From: Vitrella brassicaformis
Lineage: Eukaryota; Sar; Vitrellaceae
NCBI GenBank assembly: GCA_001179505.1
Contig: CDMY01000908.1
Coordinates: forward strand, 55,899 to 119,338
Direction: 5' to 3'
DNA length: 63,440 nucleotides
Part shown: positions 1-12,252 of the stretch, piece after piece
Position numbering within the stretch: position 1 is the first letter of the stretch
How the letters are laid out: every line of letters begins with the position of its first letter
Made by a program: the position numbers and the translations under genes
The notes under the pieces: model-generated
Seen by the model: the letters and a program-made list of their open reading frames with translations, nothing else
Told to the model about the DNA's origin: nothing
The model's database searches: none

Positions 1-927
1 CTGGGCAAGCAGACCTCCCGCCAGAGGTTCTCCAAGGGCAGTACCGTGCCCGTCATCCCATCGGCCGCCATGTCCTTCGCCTCCGTCGCATCCAGCACAC
101 CTGCACCCACACCCAAGAACGGGGGGCAACCACCACCACTGCCGCAGCAACAGCCACAGCAGCTGCTTGTGGCGCAGCTGCCACAGCAACAACAGCAGCA
201 GCAGCCCCACGGGCAGCTGCACGCGCCCCTGTCGGCCCCGCCGCCCCCACCGGCGGGGCAGATTGTGGGCCCATCCCTGACGCCATACGAGAGGACATCC
301 CCATCCAGCACACACCAGCCGCCGCCGCCGCCCCCGCCGCCGCCGCCTGGTTCCGAGGAGGGCGGCAAGGAGCTGCAGTCCTTCTGGACGATTGAGGAGG
401 CGTCTCAGCTTCCCGAGAACCTCGAGCCGCTCGAGCCCGTCGAATCCACAGACGAACACAAGGAGGGAGGGCAGCAACAGGAGGACCAGCAGCAGCAGCA
501 GGAGGGTGAGCTCCCGGACATCGGGCAGATCCGTGAGTGGCTCATGAGCTACGCCAACAGGAACCCGGCAGTGACGCAGCTGCTGGCCTCGGCTGGCTTG
601 GGGGGCGAGAGGGACATACCCACACCAGCCTACGCTGCGCCGGCGGTGCCGTCTCCCCGGTCGGTGCCGCATCCCTTCCCGCCCTCGTCTGCTCGGTCTG
701 ACCCCGACCCACACTCACCCACCCTGCTCAACGGGGACCACACCCGCACCGGCAGCGGCACCGTCACAGGCCAGTCGCTGCCGGCGGCCTCTCAGTCAGT
801 GACGTCCGAGTCGCCCGAGCTGCTGTACAAGAGCCGCCACTACGAGGAGAATGTGCACGGCATACCACCCCTGGGCGAAGAGCGGGAGGACTCGCCATGC
901 GGCTCCAAGACCTCACACGAGTCATGA
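1..927 (+). CDS. C-terminal part of a Q/P-rich low-complexity protein (5' end outside window)
   Basis: The reading frame is open from base 1 and ends at a TGA at 925-927, so this is the last exon of a gene that begins upstream. The visible 308 residues are mostly low complexity: several polyglutamine runs, a run of about ten prolines near 317-348, and serine/proline-rich stretches. Two short ordered-looking segments stand out, one near 373-430 (FWTIEEASQLPENLEPLEP) and one near 520-600 (IREWLMSYANRNPAVTQLL). I do not recognise a domain. The composition suggests a regulatory or scaffold protein with a disordered C-terminus, but no function can be assigned. The first possible methionines are internal, so no start is claimed. 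Confidence 0.75.
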   Translation: MGKQTSRQRFSKGSTVPVIPSAAMSFASVASSTPAPTPKNGGQPPPLPQQQPQQLLVAQLPQQQQQQQPHGQLHAPLSAPPPPPAGQIVGPSLTPYERTSPSSTHQPPPPPPPPPPGSEEGGKELQSFWTIEEASQLPENLEPLEPVESTDEHKEGGQQQEDQQQQQEGELPDIGQIREWLMSYANRNPAVTQLLASAGLGGERDIPTPAYAAPAVPSPRSVPHPFPPSSARSDPDPHSPTLLNGDHTRTGSGTVTGQSLPAASQSVTSESPELLYKSRHYEENVHGIPPLGEEREDSPCGSKTSHES

Positions 928-3900
928 ACGAAGCAGTGAATGAAGGAATGGGGGAGGGAGGGACGGAGGCAGGCAGGCAGGGTTGGAGGAGGGAGGGAGG
1001 GAGGGATAGGGCGGGCAACACATCAAGCAATAAGTAGGGGGGTGACTGACTGACTGACTGGTGGGACTGACTGGTGGTTTCATGTACTTACTGATGGATG
1101 GATGGATGGATGCCGGCATTAGGGGGGCACGCCCGTCTGACTGTCTCGTTCGACATGGTTTGTTTTCTATTGGGCGGGCTAGTGGGCGGTGGGGCCATCC
1201 CATCCACGGATAAATGGGTTAGCGAGCCAGCCTAGTGGGAGGGGGGCTGGGCTGGGGTGGGGGAACGGACGGGTGTTGTTTGTATCGATCGCACGCATCC
1301 CTTCATTCACATCTCTTCATACAGACTGTTTCTACTCTGCCTGTGGCTCGACGGACGGCCGGGCGGTGGTCGGGGCGACTGATAGCTAGCTGACTGTATC
1401 CTGTCTGCCTGACATGGTGGGCGAGCTGGCGATAGATACCCCTACCGGCTGCCTTCCTTGATAGCTCTCTTGACCACTCCTCTTCCCCCCCTGTGCGCAT
1501 CCACGCCATCCATTCCATTTCACGTGCGTTCCTCGCCTCCACGTGTCTCTTGCCCGACCCTCGACCACCGACAGGTCGGCGGGCTGGCTGGCGGGCATGC
1601 CATGCCATTAGCCGTTAGTTGAGGGACTGGCTGGTGTGTGGGTGGATCATTGCTTGAAGTAGGGCGTTTTTGTCGTCCAGCGGTGTGTCCGGTCCACGGG
1701 GCTACCTAACGTTGCTTGCCTTCCTTCCTATCGCCAATTGATCCCACTGTCCGTTCCTTCCTTCCTTGCTTGCTGTGCTTTGATTTGACACACGGCCTCT
1801 GATCTCCCCCCGACCTCAGCCAGCCAGGGGGCGAGGGAGGCGACCGGGGCGGTGCTGTATGGTGAGTGGTGACCGGTAGATAGATAGTGTTTTTGCAGAT
1901 GAGCGGATTGGATTGATGTGATGACACGTGATGTGATTGATGACATGTGGCAGAGAGGCGCGGCAGGGGATTTTCTCGTCCCAGATCTGGGCTGGTTGGT
2001 TGGTTGGTTGGTTGGTTACTGGGTTGGTTGTTTGATTTCCCTGCTGTCTCTTGTTTTGCTGACTGGAGGGCCAGCCCGCCAACCAGCGATAGTGTAGGCC
2101 AGAACGGATCCGCACCACACAATAGCTAGACATGCGTCGCTTGCTGAACGATCAAGGCAATAGATGGTACTCGATGGATGGATGGATGAAAGACAGAGGT
2201 GACTACTACGGTGTGCTAGCTATCTACCAACAGCAAACAGTCCAGCCTGAGTGAATGAACGGAAAAAACTGTGCACTACTCGCCTGTTGTCCTTGTACGC
2301 GTGGATGTGTGTTATCTATCTATGTGTCACCGCCAATCCCCCCTGAGTGTCGCTGTTCGGTCGGCCACGTCGCCTTGTTGCTGCTGCTGGATGGATGGGC
2401 GGGAATACAACCACGGGGTGGGTGGGTGAGTTAGGGAGGGTTCCGGGCTGGGCTGACTCACTCACTGGCTCACTCACTTACTGCTGACTGACTGACTGAC
2501 TCGAGCAAGCCTCGCCTCATCCGTCCGTGCCGTGCGTTGTTGTCATAGATAGATAGATGGTGCCTGCCTTGGTTCGTCACTTGCTACTTGCTCGCCCCCG
2601 TACTGCGTGTGGTGCTGACTTACCGACTGACTACCTACCGACTGATGTGAAAGTGTGCGTGGCTTTATTCCCACCCGTGCACTGACTGACCTGCCTTCAA
2701 AGGATCGATCACCTGAACCGAATGCTGACTGGCTGACTGACTGACTGATGGTGCATGTGCGTGATGGACACTAACTTGCTCACTTGCTACTTGAACTCAC
2801 TAGCTAGCTAGCTTGATCCTGATCGAATTGTGTATTGAATGAAGGCGGCTTTCCCTGCCGGCCGGCCCGCCGCCCGGGTGGTGTGGTGTGGTTGGTGTTC
2901 GCCTTTGGTGTGTCGGCGATGGATGGATGACGGGGCGCAACAATCTTCGCTCGCATTCTTGCCGTCGAAACGCACACACAACCACACGGACAGAGACAGA
3001 CAGACAGACAGGAAGGCGATCGCACAATGCTCAAGAGAACGGCGTGCATGCCGCTTCACCGACGCGATCTGTTTGTTTGTTGTTGGAGCTGACTGACTGG
3101 TGCGTACACACATGCATACATACACACATACATATGCATACATACCTGCAAGCATAGATAGGTACACACGTACGTACGTACACACGATCGGTCAAATTCT
3201 CATCTGTCTATCCACCATCGGTTACTTGCATGCATGCATCGCCACACCCGTCCAGCCACCCATCCACCCACCCACTGCACTCATTCATTCAAGAGAGGAA
3301 GGGAAGGACAAAACAAACCGGGCAGTAAGGAAGCGAGAGAGAGAGAGAGAGAGAGAGAGCAGGAGAGCATCCACTGTCAAGAGTTCTCAGTCCCTCATCC
3401 ATTAGTGGTCATGACAGCCGCCCTGCCTGCCAGTCCTGTGTCTGCCTCTGTGTGCGCGTGTGTTGATGCATGTTGGTGTGGTGTGGTGTGGTGTGGTGTG
3501 TTGCGGCAGGCAGGCACGAGCCCCCCTAGTTTGAAGCGAGTCCATCTCATGTCACGTCATGTGGCTGGCTGGCTGGCCGGCCGGCCGGCTCTCCATCCCT
3601 TCGCCCATACGTAGGTACATGAATACATGCATTGCGTACTTGGGTATGCTATGAATTAGCTCTTTTTTCGCTACGCCGCCTTTGGAGTGAGTCCCATTCC
3701 CTCCATCGGCGGATTTGTCGAGGGCCGCATCCACCACCGATGATGAAGGAACCAACGAATGACACGTGGCCGGCCGTAGTAGTCAGTCAGGGTGCATGGG
3801 TGCATGTGTGAATGCATACAATACATGGGTGTCCATCTGCCTGAGAGTTCAATGGGTGTGGTGAACCTGTGGGTGGGTTTATGGGTGGGAGAGACACGGG

Positions 3901-6900
3901 GAGGGGGCAAGATGGATGGATGGCTGGCTGGCTGTGTCTGCATGTGTCCTTGCTTACCCTCTTTCTGTGTCGCGCTGACTCACCATGTGGTGTCAACTGA
4001 TGCTGGGTGGAATGTCTCGCTCGTTCGTTTCTCGTCCGTCTCTCACTTGTTTCGACTGCTGACTGACTGGCTGGTTGGTTGGTTCGTTGGTGTGACGGTT
4101 TTTGCCTTTGTTGCTAGCCTGCTGGATCGAATCGCACGTGAGTGAATGAACGGATGGATGCATGCATGCATGCGCGTCGCGACGATAGGTCAAGAGAGCC
4201 GCCGTGTGCTGTCTGTCTGTCTTTCTGACTGACTGATTGTCTGTCGTGATCAGCTAGTCTAGAGTGTTATCTGTTGAAGGCAGATCGGTGGGTGAGGAAC
4301 CCGAGTCAAGTAGTGTGCATCGCATCGATGGATCGCATGGAACCTGCTGAGCCGGCTCGTAGCCAGCCAGCTGTCTGGCGAGCTTTTCAATCAACTAACT
4401 GTGGTGCAGCCACATTTTCAAACGATCAAGTCTCTTATGACTGACTGACTGTAGGACACCCACACACACACACCGACATACCTAGACAGCATCCATTCAC
4501 CATCCATCCATCCATCCTCATCGGCCACTCGCATAAATGCATGCCGTGAGTCTCTGCGCATCCTCTGCGAGTGTCTGTCACTCATTCACTCACTCACTCA
4601 TTGGTTCATTTTCTCCTCATCCCTTGGCCTTCGTTTTTCTCTGTCCATCGCTGACTGACTGAGGGAACGTGCATGTATTGAGTGATCGATTGATTCGTTC
4701 GTTCGTTCTGTGTGTCTGTCTGTCTGTCGTCGTTGGTCCTTCCTGGGTCCATTCACATCATCCCATCGCATCGCATGGAATAGCTTTCGTCCGCCGTCCT
4801 CACTCATGGGGACGGACGGATCGCACTCACTCACTCAGTCGCCCGTCCTCACACATGGGCGTGGCGCAGATCATCTGGAGGGAGGGGAGGGGCGGGGCGG
4901 CCGTGTTGTGAGAGGGTCGATCGAACGATAGCTCTAGGCAGTTGCATACGCTCATGTTCGTGTACATGTGCTGGGATCGGGGGCACGGCAACTACCTGAG
5001 TCTGCCTGGTTGGTTGGTTGGTTGGTTGGTTGGTCTATTGTGTTGTTTTTGGTGGCCACTGGCCGGTCCACTGTCTGTCCACCGCCTCCGCCAGGGATGG
5101 ATGGATGGATGGATGGACGGGCAGATGGATCGGTTCGGCCGATTGACATGCACGCACATGTATACAGACGTACATACGTACACACTCCCTCCATTGCATG
5201 CGGTACGTACTTAGTTGTGTTTGTTTCGTACGTTGTGGTCCATGTACGTACGTACCTGCCCGGCTCCATGGATGTTCGCGTCTTGTGGCCCCCTGACCCA
5301 TAAATGCATACCTACATACGTAGACACGCTCCGTGTGCATATGTGTGTGTGTGTCAGCATGGATGTGTGCGGCTCGTCCGTCCCTTCTCCCCTCCCCCTC
5401 CCTCTCTGCCACTTTCTCGTCTAGCTATCCTATCGGCCCTTAAAGGTCATACTAGACACCGCGACGCAGCAGCAGACAGACATAACGGGCGCCACCATGC
5501 AGCCAGTGACACACACCCACACGCACACACACACCAAGCATACCAGCCAGCTAGGCAGCCCATGTTTCTCAATCACCTGCGGCACACATTTTGCCTTCGT
5601 GGCTCATGTTTTGTCTTGTGCGTCTTTTGTCTCGGTTATTTTCCCCGACCCCTGCTGTGTCTGCCCGAGCTGTTGAGTGTTGGGATTTCTAATCGATTGG
5701 TCGCTTTTTTGCCCCACTGTGGGCTGATTGATTCACTCACTCACCTGCGTGCCTGTCATCCATGTGTACGTAATAAGTAAGGTGTGCCTTTACTACCATC
5801 CCATTCACCCACTGATTTATTCACTCTCTCGGGTGTTTTTCTAATGACACTAAGTCGGTCGCCGTGTGCGTGTACGGTGCGGTCGGGCAACGATGGCATA
5901 GACACCACTCGACTGCTGCACGGAGTCGAACCCCGCCCCTCTGTATCTCTTATGGCGGGTGGGCGGGGAGGGGTGCCTGGGTGTCGGTCGATCTGTGTGT
6001 CTGTCTGTGTGTCTGTCTGGTTGTCTTTCTGTCGTATTGTTTGCACACGCCATTCACTCGCTCACTTCCTTACTGGTCGGCCGGTCGGTTGTGGTGTGCT
6101 GTAGTGTGTGGGTCGGTGGATGGATGGCTGGCTGATCGACAGACCAACATACCGAGAGTGTCCTGCCTGCTAATGTGTTGCTACAAGGGCCCCCTTCCCC
6201 CCATGCGTACTAAACTGTCCATACCCTACATGCATACATACATCCGTACGTCCATGTCATGTGTGCGTGCGTGTGCATCGATCAACGTGTCCACTGTCCT
6301 GACTAGCTCAGCTGACTATGCATCCTATACACACATACATACACAGCGCTGTTTCCTGTCGTCTGTATCCACACCTGTCTGTCCCCAGTCATCCTTCTTT
6401 CTTCCCTTGCCCGCCCTCCCTCACTCCCTCCCCCCTGCGTGCATTCCTGTCTGCCCACATCCCTCCCTCCATGCGTGCGCTGCATACATCACACTCATCA
6501 GGGAAGGTTTGTGGGTGGATAACTAACTTACTCGCTCCCTTGCACGAGGGGCTGCGGAGGTGTGTTGGTCGATTCCTACTGGCGGGGGCTGCGTGGCGGG
6601 TGGTGTGCCTGGCTGCCAATTTTGAGTGCTGCAGACAGATACCAAGACAGCTGGCTGTTCAGATGGCTTCTGCGCGTCGAACGGAGGCAGGAGTGATGCC
6701 ACACGCGTGCACGCGCCACACCACTGGGAGCTGGGGAAGGGGATGCATTATCGTGCGTTGCATACTTACATACTTACTTGCCCCTGTGTGCGCGTGTGCG
6801 GTGTGTCTGTGGCTGCCTGTGTGTGCGCAGTAATCCTTGGATGGTCTGTCTTTTTCTGCCTTTCTCCTCCGATGTATGTATGTAGGTGCACGTGTATGTG

Positions 6901-9166
6901 ACCACACCAGGTCTTTAGGCCTTTACATGGTTTAGGCTTTAGACAAGAACACGGACGGGCGGACGGACAGAGAGGAAGAAGTTGCACAGGAGGGGGTGTT
7001 GCTCGTCAGTCACCTGACATTTTTTATGATGGCCACTTGTCTCTCCATCTACACAGCTGGGCGGCACATGGAGGCACACACCGGGTGTCCACATTTGCTC
7101 CACGGGCGTCAGCTAGGTCGGGTGGTCTACTCATTCTTGCCTCCTGTCGGCCCACAACCATCCACCCATCTATCAGAGCAGGCCTCGCACGAGTAGCTAG
7201 CCGGCTGGGCTATCTATCTATCTATCTGTCTGTCTGTCTATCCATCTGTTCGTCTGTCTGTCTGTCTGGGTGAGCACACATGACATGTGCCTCGCTCGAG
7301 CTGCATCGCAGGTCTGTATTTATGTGGGGTGGGGTGGGGCTGGGTGGGTGTCCGCGTGATGTAACTAACGACTTGGTTGTCCTGTGGTTATAGGTAGGTT
7401 GTCCGTGTCTTTCTCTCCTCTTTCTTTCTCTTGGCTGGTCGTTTTTTGCCCTCCTTTTCTTTTCCGCGCTCTCGTTTCTCGCTCGCTCGCTGAAAACGAG
7501 TCAGTCAGTCTCTGATGCAATCCAAGTATTTCCTCTCGTCTCGTCTTGTCTTCTCCTGTCTTATCTTATCTCTCCAACAATCCATTTGAGTGTCCGTCCC
7601 TCTCGGTCAGCTAATCAACTTGGTCTGCCTTACACCCGCTGCTTCTCGGTCTCTCTTCTCACTCACGGACGGCATTTGGATAAAAGACCCGGCTCGCGTG
7701 TGTGTCCTCGTCTGACGTGGGGTGTGTGAGTACGTCTGAGTGAGTCTGTCCTCTGTCTTTGCCGGATGGTGTGTGTGGCGGTGGCTGGGAGGAGAGTGTG
7801 TGTGTTTGCCGGATAGTGACTTTTTACGCACGTGTCACGTGCTACAAGACAGATGCCTGCCTGCCTGGCCGGAATCAATCTTTCTTCTCACATTTTTGGG
7901 CTGCCCGTGTGTCGAGCTCGTCTCCCGTACGCGTGTGTCTCCGTCTGCGCCTTGCCTTGCCTTGCTGTCCACAAATGCACGTACACACACATCACATAAT
8001 TCAGCCCACACGCCACCTACTCACAGCACACATACAATACACGTACACTCACTCACGATCCACCCCCTTATCGGATGTGCACACGGACGGGCTCGGTGTT
8101 TCTCAAGGCTGGGTGGCTACGTGCTCCACTAGATAGATGGTGATTGAATGACCAGTTAGTACTGGGCTCCTCTCTTTTTCTTACCACTTGAGTGGCCACG
8201 CTCTTAGTCAGCCAGTCAGTCAGTCATGTGTGAATGAAGTGGCGTTGTGTGTGTGTGTGTCGGCTGGCTGCAAGTTTAATCAAATGCCACTGGAGGGCGG
8301 GTGCAGCTCCCAGCCCCCCCGGCCGACTGACTGACCGACGTACGTAGGTACATGCATACAGGCAGGCGCTTGGTACGGTTTACACCGTATCTCTATGTGT
8401 GTGTGGCGTGGGTGTGGGTGTGGGTGGGTACCTGACTGACTGATGCGATGCGTGAAGCACGGATGCATGATTCCTGTGTGTGTGCTGCATGTGAGTAGCT
8501 AGCTGGCGACGTGCGATGCGGACACGTGTATGTTTCCCCCGTTGGATGGTTGGATGGATGGATGGATGGTAGCCTCTCCTCCCACGTGTGCGTGTGTATG
8601 GATGACATGCTGCGTGTGGCAACTTGTTGAGTCAACGCACTGCGTTTATTGCGGCGTTGGGAAGCAGAAAACGCGATCCCGCGGCCCATATCTACATTCC
8701 TTCCGTCCGCAAGCTAGCTGGTCGGAAAGGTTCCCAGTGTTTTTCGCAATCCGATGAACCGCAGAGAGACAAGTGGTAGTGCATGGCTGGCAAGAGATGC
8801 ACACACAGACAGACGTCCGCACACGCACGTCCGCTCAGGAGTCCCGGTATCCACACGGAGGGTCCTCATTCATTCTCTCATTCATCCATGCACTCACACG
8901 GGCCAGTCACCTGAGACCATCGACCCACCCACCCCACCGACAGGCAGGACACCCTCCCCTCTCACGCATCCACCCCTCCAGTCCTCCCCCTTGGTGCCTC
9001 CTGCCTGTCTCTGTGTCTGGTCTGTGGGTGACTGGGTGTGGTGTCTCTCAGCTACACTACGATGCTGTCAGACAGACATACAGACAGACAGCCTGGCCAA
9101 ACAACACACACACACACACACACACGAAAATAGACAGCAGAACTACAGGTATCTTGCTCTCACCGT
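928..9166. other. 8.2 kb gene-poor, microsatellite-rich intergenic region
   Basis: No ORF here shows the high GC3, clean splice junctions or domain motifs of the flanking genes. The sequence is a mosaic of short tandem tetranucleotides: GACT runs (about 1048, 2490, 2730, 4070), GGAT runs (1093, 2170, 5098), TGGT runs (1991-2022, 5006-5032), a GA run (3337-3359), ACGT runs (3170, 5241) and CTGT/GTCT runs (7220-7270). Interspersed CACA/GTGT tracts give spurious ORFs rich in H, T, C and V. The same tetranucleotides recur inside introns elsewhere, so they are a general feature of this genome. A kinase-gene 3'-end relic lies at its right edge. Confidence 0.7.
8821..8931. repeat. Diverged copy of the 3' end region of kinase gene 2
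   Basis: This stretch matches 42413-42501 with small indels. Shared blocks include a CACACGCAC start, AGTCCCG, TCCACACGGA/TTCACACGGA, GGAGGGTCCT, GCACTCACACGGG and a closing CATCGACC.GACCCAC segment. In the second place the block contains the stop codon of the kinase at 42467. Here there is no intact coding frame, so it is best read as a relic of a kinase 3' end in intergenic DNA. Confidence 0.55.
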
Positions 9167-11573
9167 CTAGGGGCCACGAGTTGCCAACAGCGAAATGTCC
9201 TCAACGTCATCATGTTCCCGTGTGTCGATGGTGAAGCCGCCCACTCGAGTGCCGTAGGGGATCACCTCACGAATGGCATCGCGAAGGTCGCCAAGCTCAT
9301 CCAGCAGCTCCACCGCCACACGCCTCAGGCCGCGGACACCAGTGTTGAGCAGAGTCGACAGGCCGTCGCGGATGATGTCGGCGGCGGCAGAGGCCTCCAA
9401 CCCTTGGGGCACTGAATGACGACACACAGGCAAGGCGGATGGACACACACACAAGATGAATCGACGAGCACCTTCCTGCACTCACTGCGCTCCCGGCATA
9501 CCTTCTAAGCGCATGCCTATGTTGCTAATCGACGGGAGGCGATTCAACCCCCAGCCGTCAAAGGGGCCGCCCTGCGTGAGACTGACCGCATCTCCCTCCC
9601 CGCCTACACGGACATTTCCCACCTCCCTCCCCGCCCCCAGCGCCTCCAGCACACCGATCCTATCCTGTGCACTGACCGCTACATCAAACCACACACGCCC
9701 CACCTGCATGGGCATCTTCTCTGCGAGCAGCCGGCCCACAGGACCGCCCACAGGGCTGTAGACACGCAGCTCTCTCGCCCTCGGGAATGGCTGCAGGTGC
9801 TCGATGATGGCTGGGGTGGGTGGGGTGGTGCCGGGTGGGGGGCCGAAGCCATTAGCACTGCGAACCACCAACCCCCAGCACTCGAATGAGAGGCTCGATG
9901 CGATCTCGATGGCCGCCTGGCTGGGTGTGTGGATGGGGTGAGTGATGTCGTCCTGACTGATGGTGCACGACACATGCGACGTCCGCCGGGCCGCCTCCTG
10001 GATGGTCGTCTTGATGAAGGGGGAGGGGCGAGAGGGGAAGTCGTCGGCGTAGAAAAGGGACAGCTCGAAGCCCTCACTGGCGTAGAAAATCTCCACGCTG
10101 AGCGGCACGTCCGGCGAGACGCAGCAGGTGTTGATGAAGTCGTCGACAGCCAGCAGGTGTTCAAGGACCTGGTCCTTGAACGGTGGGATCTCCACGTCGA
10201 GGCTCGTCAACGCCTCGCGGCAGCCACGCGATGAGAGCACATCCTAGAAAGAAGCAAAGAGAGAAGGACACAGTTCGTGTGTGTGCACAACAGGTGAGGC
10301 CTCCCGTGTGTGATGATTGTCTACCTGCAGTCGTCTCACTTCTTCCCCCTCGAAGCCCCCACGTGCGATCCCTCCGATGGTCCGGAGGCGTCTGAGCGGC
10401 CCTGGCCGGCCGGCGGATGCGACGGGGAAGTGCTCAAACAAAGTCGCCCACTCCCCCCAGCTCCGCCGCCCTCCCACCTCTTTCAGCGAGGAGGACGACC
10501 TGATGAATCGGCCCAGCTGTTTGTGATCCAACCCCCCTAGATCGACATACTCGAGTGCGGGCATCTTCCAGCCCCTGTCGGCCAGCTCACGGTGCTCTCT
10601 GACGGCACCAGTGACAGCCCTGAGGGCAGGGAGAGTGGGGGGCGGGGCGAAGAATGAATGATGAAGGTCTAAGGGCAGGCTGGTGGTGGTGGTGGTAATG
10701 GTGGTAGTGGCGGTGGTGAATTCGATGGTCTCCAGCGATCCCTCCGCCATGTGCTGGTGCCCCTCCTTCTCGCGCGCCTCGCGCCGCCCGTCCGCATGAC
10801 CCTCCACGACGCTTATCATGCTGCCCAGACACCACGACTGGTCCAGGTCCAGGTCGAGGGCCAGATACCACGACTGGTCGGGGTATGGCTGCACGAGGCT
10901 GAGGGCTGTCAGATTGACGAGCTTTTTGCCGAGCTGGAAGGCCTCCTCAGTGGTCATGTTGTACCAGAATTGGCTGTCTGCCTCGGTGCTGCAGTCGATG
11001 TCGATGTGTGTCTGCTGGCGAAGGGCCCCCTTGCGGACTTGCGGCCACTGCTTGGAGAGGGTTGGGAGGGCTGACAGCTCGCGGGGGGTCATGAAGCTGA
11101 AGACACATGTCAGGTGGTCGTCGCCAAGACCACGAGGGGCCTGAAGCAAAACACAAGACAACGAGAGAGGAAGGCGCATGAGAGTCAGCCGCGTCACGAG
11201 TGTGGCTGTGTGCGTGTACCATTGTGTAATCCTCCTGATGAGCAGAGTTCTTGTGAGTGAGGCGGAAGCCCCCATGCGCCTGGGCGTACACACACCACAC
11301 GCACATGCGATGGGTGAGTGGACGGACGTGTGGACGCCACGTGTACTCTACCTGCTGGTCATGCGGTGATGTGTTGGTCTTGCTATGCGGCACCACCAGA
11401 CGGAACTCCTCTCTCCCCCCTACCTCCCTCATGGACACTTTCGCCGCCCCGCTGGTCTGATCGAGGCGATACACGTCGGCCTTGACCCACCGCTGCTTGC
11501 CCTTCTCCCGCCCGCTGGTCACCATCTGCACGCGACTGCCCTCCTTGTAACGGCACGGCGTCGGGGACGCCAT
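9167..11573 (-). CDS. F-box protein
   Basis: Four exons on the minus strand join in phase: 11573-11352, 11140-10325, 10243-9502 and 9411-9167, giving 674 aa. All introns have GT..AG ends. Exon 1 encodes a small basic, beta-rich segment (start MASPTPCRYKEGSRVQM) that may bind a ligand. Exon 2 opens with an F-box-like segment (LGDDHLTCVFSFMTPREL followed by SALPTLSKQW), the SKP1-binding module of SCF ubiquitin ligases. The rest is leucine-rich and irregular, plausibly a substrate-recognition region, and includes a Thr tract near residue 190. The 3' exon is short. The gene stands head-to-head with the kinase-like locus at 12.25 kb. F-box identity rests on the motif alone and substrates are unknown. 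Confidence 0.7.
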
Positions 11574-12252
11574 TGCCTAACGAACCGAACAATCAAACGA
11601 ACGAACGAATGAGTCAGTGATGCTCTGACACACGACGTGTGTATGTGTTTGTGCGCCTTGACTGACCTCTGCTTGAGGGCTAGCAGCAGATGAAGATGAA
11701 GCCGCCGCTGCCATAGCTATACTCAACCACGGCTGACAAGAAGGGCACAGAGGTGGACATCTCTCCCGTCGTTCATTTGCTGCCAGCAGAATCCAATGAG
11801 CGATGGCCTCTGTGTCGGCCGAGGCTTCCTATCGAGGAGGCCGACCTCCCCAGGGCACTCACGCCGACTCAATGAGTGCTAACACGCTAATTCATTTATC
11901 AGAGGCGAGCTCACTGGCCAGCTCGCGATCTGGGAGGATGGACTTGTAGTCACTGCAAATGAAAGAGAAAAAGGCAGCCGCAGACAGCCGACATGGTTCA
12001 TTCTGCAGGAGAGGCAGCACATTCATCTTCCCCCGCAGTCACGGGCTTCAAACCCTGAAACCCAACCCTGGCCATGGCGAGAATCGCGCGGAACAGAGAC
12101 GAGCGTTCTCCGCCAGCAAAAAGAACTTCTTCCAAACTCCTGCAACCCAGCCATTTAATGAAGACACGCCTGTGCAAGAACGCCCGCACCGTACACTGCC
12201 GTCATGCTCTCCCACTACTGGACCTCCCTCTCGTTGTTCGGTCATTTTTCAG
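11574..12252. promoter_or_regulatory. Divergent intergenic region with telobox-like block
   Basis: This spacer lies between the F-box start and the first recognisable exon of the kinase-like locus. It contains at 12047-12100 a block beginning TTCAAACCCTGAAACCC and continuing GGCGAGAATCGCGCGG and ACAGAGAC, which recurs at 45261-45309 in another divergent spacer. AAACCCT resembles the telobox of plant promoters. A promoter role is inferred from position and recurrence. An upstream exon of the + strand locus may also lie here, since the first clear exon at 12253 follows an AG acceptor. Confidence 0.4.

Noticed and set aside
3100-5420. CRISPR-like or satellite array
   Set aside because: Repeat units are 4-bp microsatellites without constant-length spacers. 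The DNA is eukaryotic.
5864-6526. 220-codon + strand ORF in the gene-poor region
   Set aside because: Composition is Cys/His/Val from GTGT and CATA repeats, with no domain and no splice-supported partners.
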